Part shown: positions 36,204 to 45,654 of the stretch, piece after piece
Layout: the number at the start of each line of letters is the position of its first letter
Position numbering within the stretch: position 1 is the stretch's first letter
From: Pseudomonas sp. GV071
Lineage (GTDB): Bacteria; Pseudomonadota; Gammaproteobacteria; Pseudomonadales; Pseudomonadaceae
NCBI RefSeq assembly: GCF_003050835.1
Contig: NZ_QAOJ01000004.1
Location: 248,001-312,000 of the forward strand
Direction of reading: 5' to 3'
DNA length: 64,000 bases
Made by a program: the position numbers and the translations under genes
Notes under the pieces: generated by a model
The model's input: only the letters and a program-made list of their open reading frames with translations
Database searches by the model: none
Told to the model about the DNA's origin: nothing

Positions 36204-37580
36204 TTACCGAACGCCGGATTGACGCAGAGCAGCTGGGGTGTAGTCAGACTCGGACGCTTTGAAGTCGAAATCGTAAGCCTGTTTCTCTTCGTTTTTCATG
36301 CCCAGGGCGATGTAGCGGCCGGAGAGCAGGTCATACAGGGTTTCCAGGGTGTACCACGGCACTTGCTTGTCGTAGTAGTACTCGGCATGGGCCTCGGCTA
36401 CGCGCCACAGGGTGCCACGGCCGTCGTAGTGGTCGCCTTCGGAAACCTGCCAGGTGTCTTCGTCCAGGTAGAAGTCACGTTTGGCATAGATGTGGCGCTC
36501 GCCGGCTTTCAGGGTGCCGACTACGTGCCATACCCGGTGCAACTCGTAACGGGTCAGGTCCTGGTTGATGTGACCGGCCTTGATGATGTCCGCGTACTTC
36601 AGGTTCGGCGAATCGAGGCGGTAGTTGTTGTACGGAATGTAGATCTCTTTTTTGCCTTCGAGCTTCCAGTCGTAACGATCTGGCGCACCGTTGTACATGT
36701 CGAAGTTGTCCGAGGTACGCAGGCCATCGGCTGCGGTACCTGGGCCGTCATACGACACTTGCGGAGCGCGACGCACACGACGCTGACCGGCGTTGTAGAT
36801 CCACGCCAGGCGCGGCTCTTTAACCTGGTCGAGGGTCTCGTGCACCAGCAGTACGTTACCGGCCAGACGCGACGGTGCAGTCACCTGTTGCTTGAAGTAG
36901 AACAGGATGTTGCTTGGCTTGCTGGCGTCGTAGTCGGTCAGGTTGGCGCGGAAAGTGAACTGATCCTGGAAGTACACCAGCGAGTAGGAACCGTTGGCCT
37001 GAGGCGTGGCCTGGGTGACCAGACGACGCAGGCTACCGCCGCGATAACGGGTGATCTGGTTCCAAATCGCTTCCACACCGTCCTTCGGAATCGGGAACGG
37101 ATAGGCGGTCTCGAAGTTCTCCAGACCGTTGCCACCTTGAACCAGCTTGGTGTTTACGGCGTTTTTCTTCACCGCCGCTTGCACGTCAGCCGGCACGGTA
37201 GCGGTACGGTGAGTGGTGTACACCGGAATCTTGTAGGTTTCCGGGTAGCGTTTGAACATCGCGTACTGGCCAGGGGTGAGCTTGGCTTTGTACTGCTCGA
37301 CGTTCTGCGCGGTGATGGTGAACAGCGGTTTTTCACTGGCGAACGGGTCGCTCAGAAAGCCCTTGCTGTCAGCGGTGCCGGCGTTCTTTGGCAGGCCACC
37401 AGTCCAGGCAGGAATGCTGCCATCGGCGTTGCCGGCCATTTCTGCGCCAACCGGGGTCAGGGTAGTACCGAGCTTGGCAGCTTCCTCGGCCGAAACGGCC
37501 GCCATCACGCTAGTAGCCAACAGCGACAGTGCCAGGGCAGCGCCAGTGTTGAGCAGACTCTTTGTTATTTTCATCGTCAT
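36204..37580 (-). CDS. DUF1329 family protein (LolB-like outer-membrane-associated)
   Basis: A 458-aa exported protein with a signal peptide (MTMKITKSLLNTGAALALSL, cleavage near SVMA). Conserved DUF1329 features seen: GTTLTPVGAEMAGNADGSIPAW near the mature N-terminus, YRGGSLRRLVTQATPQANG, GQRRVRRAPQVSYDGPG and LDEDTWQVSEGDHYDGRG. The family has a LolB-like fold and is nearly always next to DUF1302, as here (24-nt gap). A role in handling a hydrophobic substrate at the outer membrane is inferred, not shown. GAGGAAGGT lies before the first of two possible ATG codons (37580 or 37574). Confidence 0.88.
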   Translation of the reverse strand: MTMKITKSLLNTGAALALSLLATSVMAAVSAEEAAKLGTTLTPVGAEMAGNADGSIPAWTGGLPKNAGTADSKGFLSDPFASEKPLFTITAQNVEQYKAKLTPGQYAMFKRYPETYKIPVYTTHRTATVPADVQAAVKKNAVNTKLVQGGNGLENFETAYPFPIPKDGVEAIWNQITRYRGGSLRRLVTQATPQANGSYSLVYFQDQFTFRANLTDYDASKPSNILFYFKQQVTAPSRLAGNVLLVHETLDQVKEPRLAWIYNAGQRRVRRAPQVSYDGPGTAADGLRTSDNFDMYNGAPDRYDWKLEGKKEIYIPYNNYRLDSPNLKYADIIKAGHINQDLTRYELHRVWHVVGTLKAGERHIYAKRDFYLDEDTWQVSEGDHYDGRGTLWRVAEAHAEYYYDKQVPWYTLETLYDLLSGRYIALGMKNEEKQAYDFDFKASESDYTPAALRQSGVR

Positions 37581-37604
37581 ACCTTCCTCAAAGTTGCTGT
37601 CTGC

Positions 37605-39506
37605 TTAGAAGTTCACGCCGAAGCTGAGTGCGGCGAAGTCGCGGTCAACCAGGGTGTTGTAGTCGCCACCGAAGAAGTTGGTGTAGGCAACGCTTGCGGT
37701 GTAGGTGTTTTGGTATTCAGCATCCAGGCCGACGCTGATTGCTTTAGCGCCTTCGTTGAACACACCGTTGGCACCGTAACCATTCACATCATGCGACCAG
37801 GCAACGTTCGGTTTCAGGTTGATACCAGCGAATACGCTGTTGTAGTCCCAGATTGCACGAGCACGGTAGCCCCAAGATGTGGCGGTAGCGAACCCGTCGT
37901 TATTGCAGTTTTCGCTGACGTTCTTGGCGTTAGGGCTACCGAGCGTACTGGTGTTGAGCAAGCGGCAAGCATTGTTTGGCAACTCGCCAGGACCATAGCT
38001 CGGGTCACGGCCATAGCGAACCTTCGAGGTGCTTTCCAGGCCACCGATATGGCTCACGCCAATTTCACCAACCAAGGTCAGACGCTCGGCGCCCATCACC
38101 TGATCAAAGAACTGCGTGAAGGTAGTTTGCAATTGAGTGATTTCTTTACGGTTATAACCGTGCAGATCTTCACCCGGCGTTCCTTTCAAAATCGAAGCGC
38201 TGTTGAACAACAGGAATCCAGCGGCAGCAGGGTTATAGGCTGAATTGCCCAGAGGAGTCAGACCGCCGTAAAGAATATCGGTAGTGTTGATTTGTACTGG
38301 CGCGTTTGGACGATAACTCAACTCACCACTCCAAGCGGTACCGGTGGGGAGAGTTGTGGAGAAGCTCAGGCCGTAGAGGCGGATGTCTTCCGGGTACTCC
38401 ATGAAGTACTCGGAGTTACCCGCTACACGCAATGGTGTAAGTGCAGCCAAAGGCCCCAGCGTGTTGGCACGGTAGGCGGCAGCAGGTGCGCCATGACCGC
38501 TGAATACCGGTGCTCGGCTGTGGTAATTCATGAAGTAGGCGCCGAACTCAGTGTCCAGAGCGTCCGAGAAGTAACGGAACGCCGTACCCCATTGGCCGCT
38601 ATCGCGGGCATCACGGTCGCCGCCACGCGGAACGATTACGCCCTCATCCGGATCTCCCCAAGTCACACCTTGAGCGCGCAGGGCGTTAACACCTGCCTGA
38701 GTGGCGGCAGCGCGCACGGCGTTCTCGGTGCGCAGAACAGCAAGGTTGTTATCGCAACCGTCGGCAACTACGTCAGCCTGTGCGAAGAAGGTGCCGCAGT
38801 TGTCGGCAACGGTCTGATCCCACTCCAGTTGATAGAAGGCTTCAGCCGACAGATTTTCGGTCAGACTTTGCTGCACGAAGAACATATTTACCGGGATCAA
38901 ACCTTCTTTAATTTCTGCGCCTGGGCGGCGGAAAGCGGAGACGTCGATCGGGTTGATGGAGTTGATACCGTTCTGGATAAAAGTACTTTCACCCCAGCTC
39001 ACAACCTGCTTACCCAAACGCACGGAGCCCGGCTGATCAGCTACTTGGTAGTTGTGATAGACAAAGGCGTCGAGGATTTGTGCACCGGAAGCCTGAGCAC
39101 CTTCCTTACGGTTGTGATCGTCGATTTGCTTGAACTCGCGATCTTCATCTTTCTGTTCGAAGTCATACCAATACTTGCCACGCACGAATACGCCGGTGTC
39201 GCCGTATTTCAGCTCAAGGTCATGGATACCTTTGAAGATCTTCGAGAACGTCTGACCGCTCTTATAATTCAAGTGCGCATCATCAGAGGTTTGCGACAGG
39301 CTATCGCCGCCGTTGTTCACCCCGATCAGATCTTTATCAGGCCCGGTAGTAGACCAGCTCGCGCCCACCGACAGCGACGAGTCGAACGAGCCTTCGATTT
39401 CACCGACGTTAAAAGAAACTGCAAATGCGGGTGTGGCGAGGGTGGTGGCGAGGCTGACGGCCAGTGGCAGTTTTGCCCGGCGCCAGAACGTTCTTGTTGT
39501 TGTCAT
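37605..39506 (-). CDS. DUF1302 family outer-membrane protein
   Basis: A 633-aa exported protein with a signal peptide (cleavage near PAFA) and then a beta-strand-rich sequence with the DUF1302 opening SFNVGEIEGSFDSSLSVGASW. It ends in an aromatic C-terminal residue (SFGVNF), as in beta-barrel outer-membrane proteins. Known DUF1302 proteins occur in loci for degradation or export of lipids, steroids or esters. It lies directly upstream of DUF1329 in the same operon. GGAG precedes the ATG. It may be a channel for a hydrophobic compound (inference). Confidence 0.87.
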   Translation of the reverse strand: MTTTRTFWRRAKLPLAVSLATTLATPAFAVSFNVGEIEGSFDSSLSVGASWSTTGPDKDLIGVNNGGDSLSQTSDDAHLNYKSGQTFSKIFKGIHDLELKYGDTGVFVRGKYWYDFEQKDEDREFKQIDDHNRKEGAQASGAQILDAFVYHNYQVADQPGSVRLGKQVVSWGESTFIQNGINSINPIDVSAFRRPGAEIKEGLIPVNMFFVQQSLTENLSAEAFYQLEWDQTVADNCGTFFAQADVVADGCDNNLAVLRTENAVRAAATQAGVNALRAQGVTWGDPDEGVIVPRGGDRDARDSGQWGTAFRYFSDALDTEFGAYFMNYHSRAPVFSGHGAPAAAYRANTLGPLAALTPLRVAGNSEYFMEYPEDIRLYGLSFSTTLPTGTAWSGELSYRPNAPVQINTTDILYGGLTPLGNSAYNPAAAGFLLFNSASILKGTPGEDLHGYNRKEITQLQTTFTQFFDQVMGAERLTLVGEIGVSHIGGLESTSKVRYGRDPSYGPGELPNNACRLLNTSTLGSPNAKNVSENCNNDGFATATSWGYRARAIWDYNSVFAGINLKPNVAWSHDVNGYGANGVFNEGAKAISVGLDAEYQNTYTASVAYTNFFGGDYNTLVDRDFAALSFGVNF

Positions 39507-39738
39507 CGACGCTACTCCATGTTTGTTTTTTTGTTATGGATGGCAGCGACTATAGGTACAAGGTCGTACGAAATGATCCATCTAAAGTGTGATTTGAACG
39601 CGCCAACCACTCTGGAATGCAGGTTTCGGCGGTTTCAGAAGGGGTACAAAGGGCTACAAGTGGCGCAAGGCCAGCGCTTGAGGGGCCAAGCGCTTGCTTG
39701 GGGAGCGGGCCGTATGCGCTGTATACGGCCCGTTACAG

Positions 39739-41421
39739 TTACAGAGTGGACAAAAAGGCGCTGCCGGCCTCCTGCCATTGAGCGATATCCAGGCGAATAC
39801 GTTTCTTATCCAGCTTGCCGACGCTGGTCTTGGGAATTTCGGTAACAAGGGCAATTTGCGAAGGGATCGCCCACTTGCTCAGCAGCCCCTGCTCCACGAA
39901 TGGCTTGAGGTGTTCCTTCAGGCTCTTCGCGTCGAGGCTGTGTCCATCGCGGGCCACCAGCAAAGCAAACGGGCGCTCGCCCCACTGCGGGTCGGGAATT
40001 CCCACCACCGCCACTTCGCGCACGCCGGGGTGCCGGCTGACCAGGTCTTCGAGCTCGAGGGAGGAGATCCACTCGCCGCCGGTTTTGATCACGTCCTTGA
40101 TCCGGTCGCGAATATCGATAAAGCCCATGTTGTCCAGGGTGGCCACGTCGCCGGTGTGCAACCAGCCGCCTTCCCACAGTTCTTCACTCTTCTGCGGTTC
40201 GCGGAAATACCCTTGAGTCAGCCACGGCGCTCGCAGCACCAGCTCACCCTGGGATTCGCCATCAGCGGGCAGGAAATTGCCGTCGGCATCAATGATCGCC
40301 GCTTCCACCAACGGCACCGGCACGCCAGCTTTGATCTTGTAGGTGGTGCGCTCGTCTTCGCTGCCGGCGAGCAACTCGTCGTTCATATGGGCGCAGGAAA
40401 TCATCGGGCAGGTTTCCGACATGCCATAGGCTGCGGTCAGATGAATGCCGCGCGCCTTGGCTGCTTCGTACAAGGAGCGGTTCAGCGAGCTGCCGCCGAT
40501 GATGATTTTCCAGCCGCTGAAGTTCACGTCCTGGGCGGCTTTGGCGTTCATCACCATTTGTAGAATGGTCGGTACGCAATGGGAGAAAGTGACCTTCTCT
40601 TTTTTCCATAAGCCCACCAACAATTCAGGGTCGTAACGGCCCGGGTACACCTGCTTGATACCCAGCATGGTGGCCACGTACGGCACACCCCAGGCATGCA
40701 CGTGGAACATCGGGGTGATCGGCATATACACATCGTCGTTGGCCATCAGCCGCGGCGTGTGCACCGCGCCCATCATGCTGGCCATGCCCATGGTGTGCAG
40801 CACCAGTTGGCGGTGGGTGAAGTACACGCCCTTGGGGTTACCGGTGGTGCCGGTGGTGTAGAAGGTGGTGGCCACCGAGTTCTCGTCGAAGTCGGGGAAA
40901 TCGTACTGCGGGCTGGCAGCAGCAAGCAGTTGTTCGTACTCGCCCACCAGGCCTGGCAGATCGGCCGTTTTGTCCGCGCCGTCGGTGAGCAGGATGGTTT
41001 TCTCGACGGTGGTCAGCGCACCTTTAATGCCTTGGTAAATCGGCAGGAATTCGCTGTTGACCAGCACCACGCGGTCGTCGGCGTGGTTCATGGTGTACAG
41101 AATCTGTTCCGGAGACAGGCGGATATTGATGGTGTGCAGCACCGCGCCGATCATAGGCACGGCGAACATGCATTCGAGGTAGCGGTGGCTGTCCCAATCC
41201 ATCACGGCGACGGTGTCACCAGCCTTCACCCCGGCGTTGTTGAGCACGTTGGCCAGACGGGCCACGCGCTCATTGAAAGTCAGGTAGCTGTAACGCACCA
41301 GGTCGCGGTAAACGATCTCCCGGGTTTTCTCGTAGCGACTACCTGACAACAGCAAGCGTTTGATCAACAGCGGCGCTTGGTACGCGTTGTCAGCGGGTTG
41401 GATTACGCGGGTTTGCAGCAT
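39739..41421 (-). CDS. Fatty acyl-CoA ligase (AMP-dependent synthetase)
   Basis: A 560-aa ATP-dependent acyl-CoA ligase. Motifs: FYTTGTTGNPKGVYFTHR (P-loop), AYGMSETCPM (A5), TGDVATLDNMGFIDIRDRIK (A7-A8), KTGGEWISSLELED and the catalytic Lys in TSVGKLDKKRIR. It resembles the medium/long-chain ligases that in Pseudomonas putida neighbour fadAx/fadBx and DUF1302/DUF1329 genes. I chose the ATG at 41421 because the usual N-terminus MLQTRVIQPADNAYQ begins there; the ORF could run to 41439. It lies upstream of DUF1302 on the same strand with a gap of about 230 nt, and divergent from a thiolase. Confidence 0.9.
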   Translation of the reverse strand: MLQTRVIQPADNAYQAPLLIKRLLLSGSRYEKTREIVYRDLVRYSYLTFNERVARLANVLNNAGVKAGDTVAVMDWDSHRYLECMFAVPMIGAVLHTINIRLSPEQILYTMNHADDRVVLVNSEFLPIYQGIKGALTTVEKTILLTDGADKTADLPGLVGEYEQLLAAASPQYDFPDFDENSVATTFYTTGTTGNPKGVYFTHRQLVLHTMGMASMMGAVHTPRLMANDDVYMPITPMFHVHAWGVPYVATMLGIKQVYPGRYDPELLVGLWKKEKVTFSHCVPTILQMVMNAKAAQDVNFSGWKIIIGGSSLNRSLYEAAKARGIHLTAAYGMSETCPMISCAHMNDELLAGSEDERTTYKIKAGVPVPLVEAAIIDADGNFLPADGESQGELVLRAPWLTQGYFREPQKSEELWEGGWLHTGDVATLDNMGFIDIRDRIKDVIKTGGEWISSLELEDLVSRHPGVREVAVVGIPDPQWGERPFALLVARDGHSLDAKSLKEHLKPFVEQGLLSKWAIPSQIALVTEIPKTSVGKLDKKRIRLDIAQWQEAGSAFLSTL

Positions 41422-41450
41422 GGGGACACCTATACACACGGCCTAATGAA

Positions 41451-41479
41451 GTGAAACTACTGCGTTCGCTGCGTTTCAC
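41451..41479. promoter_or_regulatory. Inverted repeat in the ligase/thiolase divergent region (ligase-proximal)
   Basis: Exact 7-bp arms GTGAAAC (41451-41457) and GTTTCAC (41473-41479) around 15 nt. The GAAAC/GTTTC half-sites resemble those of fatty-acid regulators of the PsrA type, but the spacing is wider than the published one. It lies 30 nt before the ligase start codon. Confidence 0.45.
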
Positions 41480-41545
41480 GCGGTCTTATAAGCGCACTCT
41501 AGAGCGGTGCGCGCCCTCATAAATCAACCAAAAGAATGATTTCGA

Positions 41546-41573
41546 CGTGACTCTTTGGCCACTTTTAGTCACG
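41546..41573. promoter_or_regulatory. Inverted repeat in the ligase/thiolase divergent region (thiolase-proximal)
   Basis: Exact 7-bp arms CGTGACT (41546-41552) and AGTCACG (41567-41573) around 14 nt, ending 73 nt before the thiolase start. The position suits a regulator of the thiolase promoter. Confidence 0.45.
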
Positions 41574-41646
41574 AGGTAGAATCGGCTCCATCGGCCGGTA
41601 TTCAGCGGCCGCACTACATGTACCAGAAGAACAAGAGGACAGCGAA

Positions 41647-42822
41647 ATGAACGACATCGTTATCGTCAGCGGCGCCCGCACCCCCATGGGTGGTTTCCAG
41701 GGCAGCCTTTCCAGTGTGCCTGCCGTCGACCTCGGCGCCGTGGCGATCCGTGAAGCGGTACAACGCGCCGGTATCGATGCCGCCGATGTACAAGAAGTGA
41801 TCATGGGTTGCGTACTGCCCGCCGGCCTCAAACAAGGCCCGGCCCGTCAAGCCTCCCTGAACGCCGGCCTGCCGAGTGCCACCGGCTGCACCACCATCAA
41901 CAAGCTCTGCGGCTCCGGCATGAAAGCCGTGATGCTCGCCCACGACGCGCTCAAGGCTGGCACCAACAGCGTTATGGTCGCAGGCGGCATGGAGAGCATG
42001 TCCAACGCCCCGTACATTCTGGAAAAAGCCCGCACCGGCCTGCGCATGGGCCATGGCGAAATCAAGGACCATATGTTCCTCGACGGCCTGGAAGATGCTC
42101 GCACTGGTCGCCTGATGGGTTCGTTTGCTCAGGAAACCGCCGACAAATACGGTATCAGCCGCGAAGAGATGGACGCCTACGCCATCGAGTCGCTGAAGCG
42201 CGCGCAGAAGGCGATTGCCGACGGTTCGCTGAGCGCTGAAATCGTGCCGGTCACCGTTACCAGCCGTAAAGGCGAAGTGGTGGTGAAAGACGACGAGCAG
42301 CCGCTGAACGCCAACCTGGAAAAGATTCCTGGCCTGAAGCCGGCCTTCCGCAAAGACGGCACCATCACCGCCGCCAACGCCAGCTCGATCTCCGACGGCG
42401 CCAGCGCCCTGGTCCTGATGACCAGCGATGAAGCCGCTCGCCGTGGCCTCAAGCCACTGGCCAAGATCGTCGGCCACGCCACCCAGAGTCAGGACCCGAG
42501 CGAGTTCACCATTGCCCCGATTGGCGCCATGAGCAACCTGTTCGCCAAAACCGGCTGGAGCAAGAACGACGTCGACCTGTTCGAAATCAACGAAGCCTTC
42601 GCCATGGTCACCATGCTGGCCATGCGTGAACACGGCTTGGACCACGCCAAGGTCAACGTCTACGGCGGCGCCTGTGCCCAGGGCCACCCGGTGGGCTCCA
42701 CCGGTTCGCGGATCATCCTCACCCTGATCAACGCCCTGAAAAACACCGGCGGTAAACGCGGTGTGGCGTCGTTGTGCATTGGTGGTGGTGAGGCGACTGC
42801 AGTGGCCATCGAGCTGCTGTAA
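41647..42822 (+). CDS. Acetyl-CoA C-acyltransferase (thiolase)
   Basis: A 391-aa thiolase that cleaves 3-ketoacyl-CoA (or condenses two acetyl-CoA). The nucleophilic Cys is in TTINKLCGSGMKAV (about residue 88); the catalytic His is in GGACAQGHPVGSTGS and the second Cys in ASLCIGGGEATA, so all three active-site residues are present. The usual GGACALGHP motif has Gln in place of Leu. It is divergent from the acyl-CoA ligase with shared inverted repeats and followed by a terminator. In P. putida a similar gene is called fadAx. AGAGGA lies upstream of the ATG. Confidence 0.92.
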   Translation: MNDIVIVSGARTPMGGFQGSLSSVPAVDLGAVAIREAVQRAGIDAADVQEVIMGCVLPAGLKQGPARQASLNAGLPSATGCTTINKLCGSGMKAVMLAHDALKAGTNSVMVAGGMESMSNAPYILEKARTGLRMGHGEIKDHMFLDGLEDARTGRLMGSFAQETADKYGISREEMDAYAIESLKRAQKAIADGSLSAEIVPVTVTSRKGEVVVKDDEQPLNANLEKIPGLKPAFRKDGTITAANASSISDGASALVLMTSDEAARRGLKPLAKIVGHATQSQDPSEFTIAPIGAMSNLFAKTGWSKNDVDLFEINEAFAMVTMLAMREHGLDHAKVNVYGGACAQGHPVGSTGSRIILTLINALKNTGGKRGVASLCIGGGEATAVAIELL

Positions 42823-42837
42823 ACCTTCGCCAGAAAC

Positions 42838-42869
42838 GAAAAAGCCCGGCTAATACGCCGGGCTTTTTT
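42838..42869. terminator. Bidirectional terminator after the thiolase
   Basis: Stem GCCCGGC (42844-42850) / GCCGGGC (42857-42863) with loop TAATAC, A-run before and T6 after. It separates convergent thiolase and lysE-type genes. Confidence 0.9.
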
Positions 42870-42905
42870 GTAGATAAACGATGCCGCTCCTACAAAGCTG
42901 CAGAC

Positions 42906-43538
42906 TTACGGCATCCGCGCCAACGCCACCTTGACTCCCAACCCCACCAACACCACCCCCATCGCCCGATCAAACCAGTGCCCCATGCGTGAGAAGCCGG
43001 CGCGCACGCGCTCCTGGCTGAACAACCACGCCACCATGCAGAACCAGGTCGCAGTCGCCGCCGCCAGGTACACGCCATAGCCGGCCTGCACCAGCAACGG
43101 TGTATGTGGGTTGATCACCACGGTAAACAGCGAAAGGAAAAACAGCGTGGCCTTGGGATTGAGGCCGTTGGTAATAAAACCGCTGACAAAGGCGCCACGA
43201 GCTGTACGTTGCTGCGGTTCAACGAGCACCTGCTGCTCATCCCCCGCCACCGCCGGCTGCGCACGCAAGGCCTTGATGCCGATGTACACCAGGTACGCCG
43301 CCGCCAGCCATTTAAGGGCGCTGAACAGCACGATCGACTGCGACACGATCAGGCCGATGCCCAGCAACGAATAGGTGACGTGGAGGAAAATTGCGCAGCC
43401 CACACCCAAGGCTGTCCAGGTTCCGGCGCGGCGCCCATTGGCCACACTTTCGCGCACCACCACGGCGAAATCCGGGCCGGGGCTGGCGACCGCCAGCAGG
43501 TGAATCAGGGCAACGGTAAGAAACTCCGTCCAGTACAT
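42906..43538 (-). CDS. LysE/RhtB-family amino-acid exporter
   Basis: A 210-aa inner-membrane exporter with about six hydrophobic segments. The family signature LLAVASPGPDFAVVVRESVANGRRAG lies at residues about 13-38, with GFITNGLNPKATLFFLSLFT in the middle. Substrates of the RhtB branch are homoserine, threonine or other neutral amino acids; here unknown. The ATG at 43538 has GGAG 7 nt upstream, and the sequence before it in frame is not membrane-like. It is divergent from a 2-hydroxyacid dehydrogenase. Confidence 0.9.
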   Translation of the reverse strand: MYWTEFLTVALIHLLAVASPGPDFAVVVRESVANGRRAGTWTALGVGCAIFLHVTYSLLGIGLIVSQSIVLFSALKWLAAAYLVYIGIKALRAQPAVAGDEQQVLVEPQQRTARGAFVSGFITNGLNPKATLFFLSLFTVVINPHTPLLVQAGYGVYLAAATATWFCMVAWLFSQERVRAGFSRMGHWFDRAMGVVLVGLGVKVALARMP

Positions 43539-43607
43539 AGTGGCGCTCCGCAGTCTGTTAGGCTGGCAACGATACGCCCTCCCCCGACTGCAAAAAAGGT
43601 ACAGCTG

Positions 43608-44573
43608 ATGACCAACCACAGCCGCGCCGTGTTCCTCGATCACGACTCTCTTGACCTCGGCGACTTAGACCTCGCCCCGCTGCACGCGGCCTTTGACGAA
43701 CTGACCCTGCATGCCGGCAGCGCCCCCGAACAGATTGCCGAACGCCTGCGCGACGTCACGGTGGCGATCACCAACAAAGCGCCGATTACGGCAGCCACCT
43801 TCGCCGCGTGCCCGCAGCTGAAACTGGTACTGGTCGCCGCCACCGGCACCAACAATGTCGACCTCGCTGCCGCCCGTGAACACGGCGTGGTGGTGAGCAA
43901 CTGCCAAGGCTACGGCACCCCCTCGGTAGCCCAGCACACACTGATGTTGTTGCTGGCCCTGGCCACCCGTTTGCCCGATTACCAACAGGCGATTCGCGCG
44001 GGCAAGTGGCAGCAGGCCAAGCAGTTCTGCCTGCTGGATTTCCCCATCGTCGAGCTGGAAGGCAAAACCCTCGGCCTGCTCGGCCATGGCGAATTGGGAG
44101 GGGCGGTGGCCAAGCTGGCAGAAGCCTTTGGCATGCGCGTGCTGCTTGGTCAGATTCCCGGTCGCCCGGCCCGCCCCGACCGTTTGCCGCTGGCAGAACT
44201 GCTGCCGCAAGTGGACGCCCTGACCCTGCATTGCCCGCTCAACGAACACACCAAAGATCTGATCGACACGCCGCAATTGAACCTGATGAAGCCCACCGCC
44301 TACCTGATCAACACTGCACGCGGCGGGCTGGTCAACGAGCAGGCCCTGGCCGACGCCCTGCGCCGTGGGCATCTGGGTGGCGCGGCGACTGACGTACTGA
44401 TTCAGGAACCGCCGGTTGACGGTAATCCGCTGCTGGACGACGACATACCGCGCTTGATCATCACCCCGCACAGCGCCTGGGGCGCCCGTGAAGCACGGCA
44501 ACGCATCGTGACGCAAATGACCGAGAACGCTGCGGCGTTCTTCGACGGTGCGCCGCGACGGCAGGTCGGCTAA
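43608..44573 (+). CDS. D-2-hydroxyacid dehydrogenase (glycerate/hydroxypyruvate reductase-like)
   Basis: A 321-aa NAD(P)H-dependent dehydrogenase. Substrate-binding half: VLVAATGTNNVDLAAAREHGVVVSN. Rossmann half: TLGLLGHGELGGAVAKLAEAFG (GxGxxG). The catalytic Arg is in INTARGGLVNE, Glu in LIQEPPVDG and His in ITPHSAWGA, so the triad is complete. It matches HprA-type glycerate dehydrogenases in length and motifs. AAAGGT lies 7 nt before the ATG at 43608; the frame is open far upstream but overlaps the opposite-strand lysE gene. The rsmC gene starts 43 nt later. Confidence 0.88.
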   Translation: MTNHSRAVFLDHDSLDLGDLDLAPLHAAFDELTLHAGSAPEQIAERLRDVTVAITNKAPITAATFAACPQLKLVLVAATGTNNVDLAAAREHGVVVSNCQGYGTPSVAQHTLMLLLALATRLPDYQQAIRAGKWQQAKQFCLLDFPIVELEGKTLGLLGHGELGGAVAKLAEAFGMRVLLGQIPGRPARPDRLPLAELLPQVDALTLHCPLNEHTKDLIDTPQLNLMKPTAYLINTARGGLVNEQALADALRRGHLGGAATDVLIQEPPVDGNPLLDDDIPRLIITPHSAWGAREARQRIVTQMTENAAAFFDGAPRRQVG

Positions 44574-44616
44574 GCTGCCCCGCTTTTTTCCCGAGCGCTG
44601 ATTCTAGGAGGCACCC

Positions 44617-45615
44617 ATGGACCCGCGAAGCGAAGTGCTGCTGCGCCAACAGGCGCTGTTCACCGGCAACCTGCTGTTGGCCGGTCTGCCCGCCGACGAC
44701 CTGCTCGGCCAATTGCCCAACGCCCATGGCTGGAGCTGGCACGCTGGCGACCATGGCAACCTCAATGCGCGCTTCCCGGACCGTTGCCACTTTGGTGTGG
44801 AACCGGGTGACCGAGCCTTCGATGGCGCCGTGGTGTTTCTGCCCAAATCCCGCGAGCTCACCGACTACCTGTTGCACGCTCTGGCCTCGCGCCTGGCCGG
44901 TCGCGAGCTGTTTCTGGTGGGGGAAAAACGCGCCGGTATCGAACGCGCGGCCAAACAACTGCAGCCCTTCGGCAAGCCGCGCAAACTCGACAGCGCGCGG
45001 CACTGCCAGCTGTGGCAAGTGACGGTGGAAAACGCTCCGGCAACCCCGGACCTCGACGCCCTGGCGCAGCGCTACGAACTGCCGCTGGACGATGGCACGC
45101 TCAGCGTTATCAGCCTGCCAGGCGTATTCAGCCACGGTCGCCTGGACCGCGGTACCGCGCTGTTTCTCGAGCACCTGGACAAGTTACCCACAGGCCATCT
45201 GCTCGACTTCGGCTGCGGCGCCGGGGTGCTCGGTGCGCTGCTCAAACGCCGCTACCCCGACAGCCAGGTGACGATGCTCGACGTCGACGCGTTTGCTGCC
45301 GCCAGCAGCCGTCTGACCCTGGCTGCCAACCAGTTGGAAGCCGAAGTAATCACTGGCGACGGCATCGACGCCGCGCCGAAAAACCTCATGGGCATCCTCA
45401 CCAACCCGCCCTTCCACGAAGGCGTGCACACCCACTACCAGGCCACCGAACACCTGTTGCGCCAGGCGAAAAAACACCTGGAACACAAAGGCGAGCTGCG
45501 CCTGGTGGCCAACAGTTTTCTCAAATACACGCCGATTATCGAAGAGCACCTGGGGCCCTGCGCGGTGCTGGGAGAAGGCCAGGGGTTTCGGATTTATCGG
45601 GCAAAACGGCATTAA
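44617..45615 (+). CDS. rsmC: 16S rRNA (guanine-1207-N2)-methyltransferase RsmC
   Basis: A 332-aa SAM-dependent enzyme that methylates G1207 of 16S rRNA in the 30S subunit. There are two tandem methyltransferase-like halves: a degenerate N-terminal one (residues 1-165, [22 protein letters not shown]) that helps RNA binding, and a catalytic C-terminal one with the SAM motif [15 protein letters not shown], acidic loop DVDAFA and the N2-guanine motif [16 protein letters not shown] is 6 nt before the ATG. Length agrees with E. coli RsmC (343 aa). Confidence 0.93.
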   Translation: MDPRSEVLLRQQALFTGNLLLAGLPADDLLGQLPNAHGWSWHAGDHGNLNARFPDRCHFGVEPGDRAFDGAVVFLPKSRELTDYLLHALASRLAGRELFLVGEKRAGIERAAKQLQPFGKPRKLDSARHCQLWQVTVENAPATPDLDALAQRYELPLDDGTLSVISLPGVFSHGRLDRGTALFLEHLDKLPTGHLLDFGCGAGVLGALLKRRYPDSQVTMLDVDAFAAASSRLTLAANQLEAEVITGDGIDAAPKNLMGILTNPPFHEGVHTHYQATEHLLRQAKKHLEHKGELRLVANSFLKYTPIIEEHLGPCAVLGEGQGFRIYRAKRH

Positions 45616-45654
45616 TTTTGGCTTGCCGCTTACAGATTACTCGGGCAGAATCCG

